Source of the DNA: Paracoccaceae bacterium
Lineage (GTDB): Bacteria > Pseudomonadota > Alphaproteobacteria > Rhodobacterales > Rhodobacteraceae
Assembly (NCBI GenBank): GCA_014872875.1
Contig: WKFI01000014.1
Coordinates: forward strand, 434,001-498,000
DNA: 64,000 bases
Direction: 5' to 3'
Numbering within the stretch: the first letter of the stretch is position 1; every line of letters begins with the position of its first letter. The notes below the pieces were generated by a model. It saw nothing but the letters and a program-made list of their open reading frames with translations. It did not search any database and was not told the origin of the DNA. The position numbers were made by a program, and so were the translations under genes. This document shows, piece by piece, positions 43,911 to 52,833 of the stretch.

Positions 43911-44603
43911 CTATTCCGGCCGCATGGTCCGGTTTGGACGATAGATCTCAATCTCTTCCGGCATCCAGCCCATGGTCTGGCCTTCGTCCTGCGCAATCAT
44001 CCTTTGCACCAGTTCCCGCGCCTCCGCCGTATTCAGAACCAGATACGCTTCTAACTGCTGGGTCTCGTGCGACAGCATTTCCCGAGCACAGGGGCAATGG
44101 ATCAGCATTCCGCCCTCGGCATAGACCACCTCGTCCTGCCGAAAAGCCAGCGTCGTCAGGGTGAGGCCGTGATCCGGCTCGACCTGCGTGATCCCCCGAA
44201 ACCCCTCCAGCGCCCGCGCGGGCAAAACTGCGTAAGGTTCTCCAAAACCATCAGAAACCAAATCGGTTTCAATGAACATGCCTTGGTCTGGCATCACGTG
44301 CATCTCGCAGCGGTTTTGCAGCACCCCTTCGGGCACCAGCATGGGCCATTGCACACGCGGGACCGTACGCTCGCCATTATTCAATGTCTCGCGCTGGATG
44401 TCGGCAATGGTCCGCATCCCGTTGTCAAAGGTCAGCACCTTGTCACCCACGCACAGGGATTCAACGGCGCGCCAGCCCAGGTTTGAAACCACATGCGTGC
44501 CGCTCAGGAACCCGTCCTGGCTAGTGATCAACATGCCAGAAGGCCCCGCCGACCAGCATGGCTCCGGCAGATCCGAATGTCGCTTTGAGAACCAGTCAAA
44601 CAT
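43911..44603 (-). CDS. Hint-domain protein with apparently lost catalytic residues
   Basis: The 230-residue protein starts at ATG 44603 (MFDWFSKRHSDLPEPCWSAG) after AAGGTCAAGG. A Hint fold is recognised from GTHVVSNLGWRAVESLCVGD, KVLTFDNGMRTIADI and YAVLPARALEGFRGI. The splice-initiating Cys of the canonical CFxxGT start is replaced (GFLSGT), and the SPQHR-like His motif reads MPDQGMFI. It is therefore likely inactive in cleavage or a structural derivative. The fold is inferred by pattern; other members of this type accompany it in Rhodobacterales. Confidence 0.7.
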   Translation of the reverse strand: MFDWFSKRHSDLPEPCWSAGPSGMLITSQDGFLSGTHVVSNLGWRAVESLCVGDKVLTFDNGMRTIADIQRETLNNGERTVPRVQWPMLVPEGVLQNRCEMHVMPDQGMFIETDLVSDGFGEPYAVLPARALEGFRGITQVEPDHGLTLTTLAFRQDEVVYAEGGMLIHCPCAREMLSHETQQLEAYLVLNTAEARELVQRMIAQDEGQTMGWMPEEIEIYRPNRTMRPE

Positions 44604-44801
44604 TACCTTGACCTTTGTGACACCCCCCATGGCGCACGTCCTGCGTTAACCAGATCTTGCAAGTTCAGCATGCTCCCGGGCCTTTCCTTGGTCCGAAACA
44701 AGGCATTCTTGGGTCATTGTTGCCAATCCCGAGCCAAAGAACCGCGTGGACACATGCATTGGCGCAAAACTGGAAACCTGTCGTTAACCAGAACCGCCAG
44801 C

Positions 44802-45446
44802 TTAGAAAGCGTAGCCGAATCTCCGAATATCTTCGGCACAACTCTCAGCGACCGCGTCCCGCGCGACGGGCGTGAAATAGCCGCGATAATCCAGGTCTCG
44901 GTCTGACGGGTTGACGTGTTCAAGGTTCAGCTCAAACCCCAAATGATCGAACAAAGGCTGCGCGTCCGTGTCAAAATGTTCAAGCCGGATGAACAGATCG
45001 CACCGTTCACGCCCTTGGGAATCGCGCATGAAGGCCGCAGACGGCCAATCCCGGTACGAGGCCGCCACGAAAGGGTGACAAACAAAATCCGGAAACTCCA
45101 TGTCCCGCGCGAGTCTGACGGCCGTATGATTGAAACTCTGTGCCTTCAGCCAGTGATAGTAGCTCACCGCGCGATCCCAGGGATTGCGAACCAGTGTAAA
45201 AGCAAACATAGCCTCCAGCTCTGCCGTCGGGATCAAACCTTCGATATCCGCCAGCGTCGAGTGTTTCCACAGACGCCCTCTTGACGCGGCTCCTTTCAGG
45301 CGCCGCCGACGTTTGCGCGCCTTTGGCGTGTCTCCCAGCATCATGTCGTCCGCCATGGCCCGCGCCTCTAACGCCAGCGCCAGCGCGGTTCCTCCGGTTT
45401 TCGGAATATGGATGAACACATAGGAACGGCCGGGGGACAGGATCAT
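44802..45446 (-). CDS. Sulfotransferase family 2-type protein
   Basis: The 214-residue protein has the 5'-phosphosulfate loop FIHIPKTGGTAL near residue 12 and a 3'-phosphate motif VRNPWDRAVSYYHW. These mark PAPS-dependent sulfotransferases of the carbohydrate type. A basic segment (KARKRRRRLKGAASRGRLW) lies between them. Its acceptor is unknown; surface polysaccharide is the usual target. It stands alone between the Hint gene (198 bp downstream) and a transporter. Confidence 0.87.
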   Translation of the reverse strand: MILSPGRSYVFIHIPKTGGTALALALEARAMADDMMLGDTPKARKRRRRLKGAASRGRLWKHSTLADIEGLIPTAELEAMFAFTLVRNPWDRAVSYYHWLKAQSFNHTAVRLARDMEFPDFVCHPFVAASYRDWPSAAFMRDSQGRERCDLFIRLEHFDTDAQPLFDHLGFELNLEHVNPSDRDLDYRGYFTPVARDAVAESCAEDIRRFGYAF

Positions 45447-45755
45447 GCGCTCACGCTAACCCGCTTGCGCAACAATGAAAACCGGAACACGCGCCGAAGG
45501 CACCTTTGGCATGTGCTTGTGGCAAAGGTATTTTGATCGAAAAAGAATGGGCGTTTATTCCGCAAACCCTGCCCCCCCCGTTCACCTTGGAATGAAGACT
45601 TGGACCGGCCCCCCAAGCCGATGAGTGTGCGGGGATTATCCCCGCGCTGGCATAGTTGGCGACCGGAGTACGGGCTGCCCTGCCCCGGCCCAATTCACTT
45701 AGAAACACCCAGAAGGAACCAAAGGCCAGCGGCACTACCCCAGCCTGATCCGGGG
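45447..45755. other. Intergenic stretch with a third dispersed repeat copy
   Basis: No gene is seen. AAGGTATTTTGATCG followed by AAAAAGAATGG at about 45529-45550 matches the core of the repeats at 1008 and 39077. Near 45736-45755 ACCCC and GGGGT flank nine bases, a short dyad after the leftward transporter gene. Confidence 0.4.
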
Positions 45756-46679
45756 TCAACGCGACCGAACGGCCAGAATCGCCCCGGCCAGAATGATCAG
45801 ACCAATCCCAAAAACCTGCCAGCCATCCACGCTCTGCCCGAAGACCAGCCAGGCAAAACCCGGCCCCACCAACATGATTGAATATTCGAACACGGCCACA
45901 AAGGACGTCTCGCCCAGCTGATACGCCTTGATGATCAAATAGATCCCCACCAGCGACCCCACCGCATGTATGCCTGCCCAATGCAGGATGTCCCACATGG
46001 GCCAGACCCATCCGCGTTGCGCAAACCCGTCTGCTCCGGCAGGGACATCGGCCGGCCAGATGGACAGCCCCAACAAAGCCACCAACGCAAGAAACGCTTG
46101 CGCCAGCAACATTCCCAGAAGCATCGACAGGGTGCTTTCCCCTTCACACAGGCTGCGTGTTGCAATGGCCGACAGGGCATAGAACACACCGCCGGCAACC
46201 GGCAGAAGGATCAACCAGTCGAAATCACCCAGGTCCGGCTGAAGCACGAACAGTACCCCGGCAAACCCCAACACCACTGCCAAAATCCGGAACGGCCCGA
46301 TCCTGAGGCCCATGAACAGGACCGAGATCACCACAACGAAAGCGGGAGAAGTAAACAGACCGGCAATTGCCTGAGCGATCGGCATCAGCGCGACGGCCGT
46401 AAAATAGAACACCATCGAAATAGCAGCCAACAGGCTGCGTACAGCTACGGCCCCCCATCTTACCGGCGACATCCGACCCAAGCCGCACCAGGCCATCAGC
46501 GCGATCAGAGGGATCGATATTAATGTGCGGACAATGAAAAACTGCCAGACCCCCACAGTGTCGGCCATCAGCGGCACCAGGTTGTCTACTATGCCAAGCA
46601 CAGCCATAGCCGCCACCATCGCATTTGCGGCGGCAAACGGCGCATTTGAGTCGGGCAAAGGCAGGGCAGTCTGTTTCAT
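45756..46679 (-). CDS. DMT/EamA-family transporter
   Basis: The 307-residue, ten-helix carrier has two EamA repeats, one starting AANAMVAAMAVLGIVDNLVP and the second with WAGIHAVGSLVGIYLIIKAY. The start at 46679 follows GGAAAGAG. Members export amino acids, purines or other metabolites, and the substrate cannot be read from sequence. It is divergent from the acyl-CoA synthetase with 76 bp between. Confidence 0.9.
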   Translation of the reverse strand: MKQTALPLPDSNAPFAAANAMVAAMAVLGIVDNLVPLMADTVGVWQFFIVRTLISIPLIALMAWCGLGRMSPVRWGAVAVRSLLAAISMVFYFTAVALMPIAQAIAGLFTSPAFVVVISVLFMGLRIGPFRILAVVLGFAGVLFVLQPDLGDFDWLILLPVAGGVFYALSAIATRSLCEGESTLSMLLGMLLAQAFLALVALLGLSIWPADVPAGADGFAQRGWVWPMWDILHWAGIHAVGSLVGIYLIIKAYQLGETSFVAVFEYSIMLVGPGFAWLVFGQSVDGWQVFGIGLIILAGAILAVRSR

Positions 46680-46755
46680 ACTCTTTCCAATGGCAGCACA
46701 TTTGCGCAATATCTGCTCTTAAAGCGACAAACCGAGCGATTCTGGGAGGAAATCA

Positions 46756-48384
46756 ATGGGTTGGATGGCCGACGAAACGGGGCTGGAAAAATCCCCTGCC
46801 AATTACGTTCCTTTGACACCACTGTCACATCTGCGCCGGGCCGCGCATGTGTTCGCCGACGAACCAGCCATCGTCTACGGAGCGTTCCGCAAAACCTATG
46901 CGGCATACTACGACCGCTGTACCCGTCTGGCCTCGGCCCTGGCCGGGATGGGCGTGAAACCGGGCGACGTTGTCGCCACCCTGATCCCGAACCTGCCTGC
47001 CCAGGCCGAAGCGCATTTCGGCGTGCCTGCCTGTGGGGCAGTGCTGAACACGATCAACACCCGCCTGGACGTGGATACAGTGGCTTATATCTTCGACCAT
47101 GGCGAAGCTAAGGTCGTATTGGCCGACACCGAATTCGTTCCACTCGCCGAAGCCGCGAAGGACCGGGCGCAGGGCGACGGCCCACTGATCATCGAGGTGC
47201 CCGACGACCAGGCGGGTTTCCCTGCCACCGGGCGGCATCCGACCTATGAAGACGTGCTGGGCAATGCGCAGCACGATTTCGACTGGATCATGCCCGAAGA
47301 CGAATGGGAAAGCCTGGCGCTGAACTATACCTCCGGCACCACCGGGCGGCCCAAGGGTGTCGTCTATCACCACCGGGGCGCCTATCTGATGACCATGGGC
47401 ACGGTGATCAGCTGGCGCATGGTCATGAAGCCGAAATACCTGGCAATCGTTCCATTGTTCCATTGCAATGGCTGGAACCACACCTGGATGATGCCGGTTC
47501 TGGGAGGCACCCTAGTCTGCTGCCGCAACATTACCGCGTCCGCGATCTATGATGCCATCGCCGAGGAGGGCGTGACCCATTTCGGCGGGGCGCCCATCGT
47601 TCTGAACATGATCGTCAACGCCCCAGAAGGTGAACGCAAGCCCTTCGACCACACGGTCGAGGTCTTCACCGCAGGTGCTCCTCCGGCCCCTGCCACGTTG
47701 GAGAAGATCGAAAAGCTGGGCTTTCACGTCACTCAGGTCTATGGCCTGACCGAAACCTATGGGCACGTCACCGAATGCCTGTGGAAGGGCGGTAGCTGGG
47801 ACACGCTGGACCAGACAGGGCGCGCCGCGATCAAGGCCCGTCAGGGTGTTGCCTTCCCGATGATGGACCATATCACGGTCATGGATGAAACGATGGATCA
47901 GATCCCGATGAACGGGAAAGATCAGGGCGAAATCGTCATGCGCGGCAATTCAGTCATGAAGGGCTACCTGAAGAACCCCGAAGCGACCGAGGAAAGCTTC
48001 AAGGGCGGTTATTTCCATTCCGGCGATATCGCGGTGCAGCATCCCGACGGCTATATCCAGATCGCCGACCGGGCCAAGGACATCATCATCTCGGGCGGGG
48101 AAAACATATCCTCGGTCGAGGTCGAAGGTGTATTGATGGCGCATCCTGACGTGAACCTGGCCGCAGTGGTTGCGCAGCCGGACGAGAAATGGGGCGAAGT
48201 GCCTTGCGCCTTTGTCGAGCTCAAACCAGGGGCCGAGCCGGATGAAGCGGCCCTGATCGCCTTCAGCCGCGAAACGCTTGCCGGCTTCAAGGCCCCCAAG
48301 AAGGTGATTTTCCAAGAGTTGCCCAAGACCTCGACCGGCAAGATCCAGAAGTTCGAGCTGCGCAAGCTGGCCAAGGATCTGTGA
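46756..48384 (+). CDS. Acyl-CoA synthetase of the DmdB-like family
   Basis: This AMP-forming ligase activates a carboxylic acid to its CoA ester. The 542-residue protein starts MGWMADETGLEKSPANYVPL, strikingly like the N-terminus of methylmercaptopropionate-CoA ligase (DmdB) as I recall it. The P-loop YTSGTTGRPKG is at residues 191-201, VYGLTETYGHV is the A5 motif, and the catalytic Lys529 is in STGKIQKF. Relatives act on methylmercaptopropionate or medium-chain fatty acids. GGGAGG precedes the ATG. A strong terminator follows. It probably feeds the beta-oxidation operon nearby or the DMSP demethylation route. Confidence 0.9.
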   Translation: MGWMADETGLEKSPANYVPLTPLSHLRRAAHVFADEPAIVYGAFRKTYAAYYDRCTRLASALAGMGVKPGDVVATLIPNLPAQAEAHFGVPACGAVLNTINTRLDVDTVAYIFDHGEAKVVLADTEFVPLAEAAKDRAQGDGPLIIEVPDDQAGFPATGRHPTYEDVLGNAQHDFDWIMPEDEWESLALNYTSGTTGRPKGVVYHHRGAYLMTMGTVISWRMVMKPKYLAIVPLFHCNGWNHTWMMPVLGGTLVCCRNITASAIYDAIAEEGVTHFGGAPIVLNMIVNAPEGERKPFDHTVEVFTAGAPPAPATLEKIEKLGFHVTQVYGLTETYGHVTECLWKGGSWDTLDQTGRAAIKARQGVAFPMMDHITVMDETMDQIPMNGKDQGEIVMRGNSVMKGYLKNPEATEESFKGGYFHSGDIAVQHPDGYIQIADRAKDIIISGGENISSVEVEGVLMAHPDVNLAAVVAQPDEKWGEVPCAFVELKPGAEPDEAALIAFSRETLAGFKAPKKVIFQELPKTSTGKIQKFELRKLAKDL

Positions 48385-48416
48385 ACCGGGCCTTCGGTTT
48401 AAATCGTGATCAAAAC

Positions 48417-48447
48417 GGGCGGCAAAGGCGTTTGCCGCCCTTTTTTT
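48417..48447 (+). terminator. Strong intrinsic terminator after the acyl-CoA synthetase
   Basis: GGGCGGCAAA, loop GGCG, TTTGCCGCCC followed by seven T. A 10-bp perfect stem, 32 bases after the stop. Confidence 0.93.
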
Positions 48448-48492
48448 GGCATGTTACGCTGAGCCAAACAAAGAGGCCCGAGCAACGCCCAG

Positions 48493-49506
48493 ATGACCGC
48501 ATTGAAGCAATATGAACGGCTGGAGGCTGCTGGCCTGTGGCGTCCGTCGCTGGATGATCAGCGGCGGGATGTGATTGTGTCGATCGGCGACGCGACCCTG
48601 ACCATCACCGACATGAATGACAAGCCGCTGACCCATTGGTCGCTGGCCGCGGTTGAGCGCGGAAATCCCGGCGAACGGCCTGCCATTTTTCACCCCGATG
48701 GCGATCCCGGCGAAACACTGGAGCTGGCTGGCGATGAAGACACCATGATCGATGCGATCGAAAAGGTGCGCTCAGCTATCGACAAGTCCCGCCCGCACCC
48801 GGGGCGGTTGCGTCTTTTCAGTGTCATTGCCAGCTTGGCGCTCATCGGATCACTGATCTTCTTTTGGCTGCCCGGCGCGATGCTGCGCCACACGGTAAAC
48901 GTGGTGCCTGACATTCAGCGCAAAGCCATCGGCCAAGCGCTTCTGGGCCGGATCGAGCGTGTCTCGGGCCCGGTGTGCAGCACGCCCGAAACCGCGCCGA
49001 TCCTGACCCGTCTGGCCGACCGCACAGGTGTCCGTCAAATCGCGGTGATGAGCGCCGGTGTGACCAGCAGTCTGAATCTGCCGGGTGGCATTATCCTGTT
49101 GAACCGTTCACTGATCGAAGACCCCGAAGACCCCGCCGTCGCTGCAGGCGCGGTGCTGGTCGAAAAGGCCCGCGCCGAAGCCCGCGACCCGCTTGCAGAA
49201 TTGTTGTCCTTCGGCGGTCCAATGACCACTTTCCAACTTCTGACCACCGGCAAGCTGAACCACGCCAGCATGGATCATTTCACCGAACAGCTTCTGGTTG
49301 CTCCCCGCCCGGTTCTGCGGGATGAACAGATCCTTGCGCAATTTGCCCAAACCGCCATCCCTTCTACACCCTATGCCTATGCGGTGGACGTGACGGGTGA
49401 GGATGTTCTGGGGCTGATCGAAGCGGATCCGATGTCAGGCCGGGATCTCGAACCGGTGCTTTCGGACCGCGACTGGGTTCTGCTGCAGACAATCTGCGGT
49501 GGGTGA
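48493..49506 (+). CDS. Membrane protein with a degenerate M48-like domain
   Basis: The 337-residue protein has an N-terminal soluble region (Gly/Asp-rich beta, DVIVSIGDATLTITDMND), one membrane helix at about residues 108-126 (LFSVIASLALIGSLIFFW), and an exported domain. Residues 138-235 read VVPDIQRKAIGQALLGRIER, LNLPGGIILLNRSLIED and PAVAAGAVLVEKARAE. This follows the layout of M48 peptidases, which have a LPGG strand, a gate loop and then HExxH. At the HExxH position the chain reads VEKARAE, so no zinc site is left. Function unknown; a chaperone or scaffold role is possible. Confidence 0.62.
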   Translation: MTALKQYERLEAAGLWRPSLDDQRRDVIVSIGDATLTITDMNDKPLTHWSLAAVERGNPGERPAIFHPDGDPGETLELAGDEDTMIDAIEKVRSAIDKSRPHPGRLRLFSVIASLALIGSLIFFWLPGAMLRHTVNVVPDIQRKAIGQALLGRIERVSGPVCSTPETAPILTRLADRTGVRQIAVMSAGVTSSLNLPGGIILLNRSLIEDPEDPAVAAGAVLVEKARAEARDPLAELLSFGGPMTTFQLLTTGKLNHASMDHFTEQLLVAPRPVLRDEQILAQFAQTAIPSTPYAYAVDVTGEDVLGLIEADPMSGRDLEPVLSDRDWVLLQTICGG

Positions 49507-49599
49507 TAGTCCCACTGTTCCAGCAGATCTAACCACCTGCCCTGTGAAGCCGCAACAGGTCTGTCGCCCGAATGCATGTCCGGCCCTTTCACAAAACAA

Positions 49600-49623
49600 G
49601 GCCGGGATCGTTCCCGGCCCTTT
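49600..49623. terminator. Bidirectional hairpin between convergent genes
   Basis: GGCCGGGA, loop TCGT, TCCCGGCC with CTTTC on the right and, on the other strand, CTTGTTTTGT. It serves the end of the M48-like gene and of the leftward SPOR gene. Confidence 0.8.
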
Positions 49624-49642
49624 CTGACTTCCAATTACTGGT

Positions 49643-51010
49643 TCACTTGCTCAGCTTGGCCGAGCCATATCCGGCCGCATGAAGCTGGCTCAGGGCTGCA
49701 TGGGCGTCACCCGGATCGCTAAACGGTCCTGCCATGACCACGCGATAACTCTTGCCTTTGCGATTCATGCTGCCCATCCGCACCGGCAGACCCGTCCGCG
49801 CCAGTCCCTGCGCAGCCTGACGCGCTTGGGTCGCATCCGAATAAACCGCCACCCGGACGTATTTGTCTTGGGAAATTTTCGGCACTCCGCCCGCGTTCGG
49901 CGCCGAGCGGCTGGCCACGAACAGCCCGTTCCGTCGCGCTTCCGCCGGCGAGCGTGCGGCAGATTTCGGCAACGTCACGACCTGCGCCTGGGTGGGAACC
50001 GGCCTCAGGGTGTAAGGCGGCTTGTCGGTCCAGATCTGTGCCATGGCTGCGTCACCTTCTGCAGTGCGCACACCTCGCATCGGATTCAAACGACCATCCC
50101 CCCGATCCACGGGCCGAAACCCGGCTGGAACCATATAGGTCTGCGACAACACAGCCGGACGCAAACCGCGTTCGGTGCGGTGCGGGTTCAGCCGGTCATC
50201 ATCCCAGACGGTACGATACCCTTCCGGCACTTCGACATTGCGCGTGTTCTGGCGATTGTCGTGCACGTGCCGCGGAACCACACGCGTGTTGGGGGTCAGA
50301 ATCAACGAAGATTGCGGACCGATACCCGATCCACTTCCATAGGTGATCGGCGCTTCGGCCTGCGGGCCGCAACGCACGTCAGGCCCGCTATTGATATAGC
50401 GCTGGCTGAGCGCAGAGGCATTCGAGCACCCACCACTGCGCGGCGGCGGCGACGTGGTCCGCGCAGCGCTGGTGCTTGGGGACGGGGCCGGTGTCGGCGC
50501 AGCCGTCGGCGTACGGCGGACTGTTGTCGTCTGGGTCGAACTTGGCAAAGTACTTGCCACGGTCGGAACAGGCTGTCGCGTTGTAGTGGTCCGGCGCGCG
50601 GTCGTGGATGCAGGTTGGGTGCGCTGAGCCGTACTGGTTGTGGTGCTGGTTCCCGTAGCGGATGCCGTGCTGCGCGGAGCGGAGCTGGCCTGGGCTGAAG
50701 GTGGCAGTGTGATCAACTCCGGAGCACTGCCCGTATTGCGCGGCGCGGAGGTCGTCCCGGCCACCTGAGTAGGCTTGTAGCCGCAGACCTGCTTGCGTTC
50801 ACGGCTCACCCGGGGCACCCAGGTCACGTTACCGTCGATACCCGCGCGAATATAGATGCACCCGCGACTGTCCACATATTGCTTGCCCTTGAAGGAAGCT
50901 GGTGGAAACTCGGCCGGGGGCTGCGCGTTCCGCAAGGTTTGCGCCTGCAAAGCCGACAACCCAAGACTTCCGGCGATAACCGCGATTGCAATAATTCTTG
51001 TAATACTCAT
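49643..51010 (-). CDS. SPOR-domain protein (exported, low-complexity linker)
   Basis: The protein has 455 residues from ATG 51010. A signal peptide (MSITRIIAIAVIAGSLGLSA, cleavage near LQAQ) is followed by a domain with CIYIRAGIDGNVTWVPRVSR, then a long Ser/Thr/Pro-rich linker (about residues 75-185), then a mid domain with tandem GYRTVWDDDRLNPHRTERGL-type repeats. The C-terminal SPOR domain from about residue 375 has KYVRVAVYSDATQARQAAQG and YRVVMAGPFSDPGDAHAALS. SPOR domains bind denuded peptidoglycan at division sites, so a role at the septum is likely. Confidence 0.85.
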   Translation of the reverse strand: MSITRIIAIAVIAGSLGLSALQAQTLRNAQPPAEFPPASFKGKQYVDSRGCIYIRAGIDGNVTWVPRVSRERKQVCGYKPTQVAGTTSAPRNTGSAPELITLPPSAQASSAPRSTASATGTSTTTSTAQRTQPASTTARRTTTTRQPVPTVASTLPSSTQTTTVRRTPTAAPTPAPSPSTSAARTTSPPPRSGGCSNASALSQRYINSGPDVRCGPQAEAPITYGSGSGIGPQSSLILTPNTRVVPRHVHDNRQNTRNVEVPEGYRTVWDDDRLNPHRTERGLRPAVLSQTYMVPAGFRPVDRGDGRLNPMRGVRTAEGDAAMAQIWTDKPPYTLRPVPTQAQVVTLPKSAARSPAEARRNGLFVASRSAPNAGGVPKISQDKYVRVAVYSDATQARQAAQGLARTGLPVRMGSMNRKGKSYRVVMAGPFSDPGDAHAALSQLHAAGYGSAKLSK

Positions 51011-51212
51011 GCCTGCCCCCACAAGATATGGACACAAGAATGCCGTATTTCCGAATCGCTGTAAAGTAAGGTTTTGGTTATGTATTTACCCCAAATTTGA
51101 AGCGAATTTATTTGCCGGTGTCGGGAGTGGAAGCGTTGCCTCCTTTGGCCTTTGACACTCCACTCCCCAGGTTTTCAAATCCAGATAAGCGGCGCAAACA
51201 TGCGACGGTTAT

Positions 51213-51845
51213 TCATTTCGTGCCAAACATCCGGTCGCCCGCGTCGCCCAAACCCGGCATGATATAACCCTTTTCGTTCAGCTGTCGGTCCAGTGACGCG
51301 GTCACGATCGGTACATCCGGATGGGCCTCTTTCATGCGGGCAACACCTTCGGGAGCAGCCAGCAGACAGAGAAAACGGATATTGTTCGCACCGGCCTGCT
51401 TCAGCAAATCGATGGCCGCAGCCGAGCTGTTGCCTGTCGCCAGCATCGGATCCACAGCGATGACCAACCGGTCCTGCAGACCTTCGGGGGCCTTGAAATA
51501 GTATTGCACGGGTTTCAGGGTTTCTTCGTCTCGGTAGAGCCCTACAAAACCGACACGGGCCGAAGGGATAAGCTCGAGGACACCGTCCAGCATGCCGTTG
51601 CCCGCCCGCAGGATCGAAACCAACGCCAGCTTCTTACCCGCCAGGATCGGGGCTTCCATCTCTTCCATCGGGGTTTCAACCGAGGCCATGGTCAGCGGCA
51701 TTTCACGAGTGATCTCATAAGCCAGCAGCTGGGTAATTTCGCGCAGCAGGCGGCGGAACCCGGCGGTGGAGGTATTCTTGTCCCGCATTAGGGTCAGCTT
51801 GTGTTGCACCAGGGGGTGATCCACCACTGTCAGATGTTCACTCAT
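51213..51845 (-). CDS. upp: Uracil phosphoribosyltransferase
   Basis: Upp makes UMP from uracil and PRPP. The 210-residue protein starts at ATG 51845 ([20 protein letters not shown]) after AAGGA. The PRPP loop is [16 protein letters not shown], the second motif is [18 protein letters not shown], and the uracil-binding end is [18 protein letters not shown]. Its start overlaps the end of the deaminase gene by eight bases. It is last of the salvage operon. Confidence 0.96.
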   Translation of the reverse strand: MSEHLTVVDHPLVQHKLTLMRDKNTSTAGFRRLLREITQLLAYEITREMPLTMASVETPMEEMEAPILAGKKLALVSILRAGNGMLDGVLELIPSARVGFVGLYRDEETLKPVQYYFKAPEGLQDRLVIAVDPMLATGNSSAAAIDLLKQAGANNIRFLCLLAAPEGVARMKEAHPDVPIVTASLDRQLNEKGYIMPGLGDAGDRMFGTK

Positions 51846-52833
51846 GTTCCTTGCTCTCCAGTCTTTTCTGCACCCGCGCGCGGGTGGTGTCGTCACAGAA
51901 CGCTGCCGCTAGTGCGGTGTCGTTCAGTTGCGCAAAATCAGTGGCGTCCCAACCGAACGCCCGATTCAGCATCTCATATTCTCGACTCATGGTCGTGTGA
52001 AAAAAGGGCGGATCATCCGTGGACACAGTGACACGCAGCCCCGCGTCGCGCAGTTTCGCAATCGGGTGGCTTGCAAAATCGGGAAATAGCCCAAGCACGA
52101 CATTGGAGCCCGGGCAGACTTCCAGCACGGTGCCACAGTCGGCCAGTTCGCGGATCAGGTCCGCATCCTCCATGCTGCGCACCCCGTGCCCTACCCGTTC
52201 GACGCCCAGGACCCGCACCGCGTCGCGCACCGACTCTGGCCCACCAAATTCGCCCGCATGGGTGGTCAGACGCAACCCGGCCTCGCGGGCACAATCGAAA
52301 CTCCAAGCATAGTCCCCCTGTTGACCCACAGTTTCATTTCCCCCCATGCCAAAGCCGACAATCCAGTCGCCGGCAGTCTCGGCAGCACACAGCGCCGCTT
52401 TCTTGGCAAGCTCGGGTCCGAAATGGCGTACACAGGTGACCACACCGCGCAGAGTGATGCCGTGTTTGGCTTCTGCCTCGGCGCTGGCATCCTGAATGGC
52501 CGCCAGGTAATCGCGCCACGCCGCTAGATCGCCGCCACCACAGAAGTCAGGGCTCAGGAAAGTTTCCGAATAAACCACTCCATGTGCCGCGCTTTCCTCC
52601 AGGATCGCCAGTGTCAGCCGACGGAAATCCTCGGGGCCTTGCAGCACGGTGCACGCGGTTTCGTAAACGGATAGAAAATGCGCGAAATCGCGGAAGTCAT
52701 AGCTGCCATCAGGGCGAAAGATCCCGCTCAGGTCCACGCGTTTTTCATGCGCCAACTGGCGGATGAAACCGGGCGGCGCCGCGCCTTCGTGATGCAGGTG
52801 CAATTCAACTTTGGGCAGGTCGGTGAATGTCAC
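51838..52833 (-). CDS. add: Adenosine (or adenine) deaminase family protein
   Basis: The 331-residue TIM-barrel amidohydrolase shows zinc motifs [10 protein letters not shown], catalytic Glu in [16 protein letters not shown], His in ERVGHGVR and Asp in [11 protein letters not shown]. The usual HVHLDG of adenosine deaminase is HLHHEG here, as in adenine or related purine deaminases (HIEG), so the base may be adenine or a modified purine. Position between deoB and upp favours nucleoside salvage. It overlaps deoB by four bases. Confidence 0.85.
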   Translation of the reverse strand: MTFTDLPKVELHLHHEGAAPPGFIRQLAHEKRVDLSGIFRPDGSYDFRDFAHFLSVYETACTVLQGPEDFRRLTLAILEESAAHGVVYSETFLSPDFCGGGDLAAWRDYLAAIQDASAEAEAKHGITLRGVVTCVRHFGPELAKKAALCAAETAGDWIVGFGMGGNETVGQQGDYAWSFDCAREAGLRLTTHAGEFGGPESVRDAVRVLGVERVGHGVRSMEDADLIRELADCGTVLEVCPGSNVVLGLFPDFASHPIAKLRDAGLRVTVSTDDPPFFHTTMSREYEMLNRAFGWDATDFAQLNDTALAAAFCDDTTRARVQKRLESKEHE

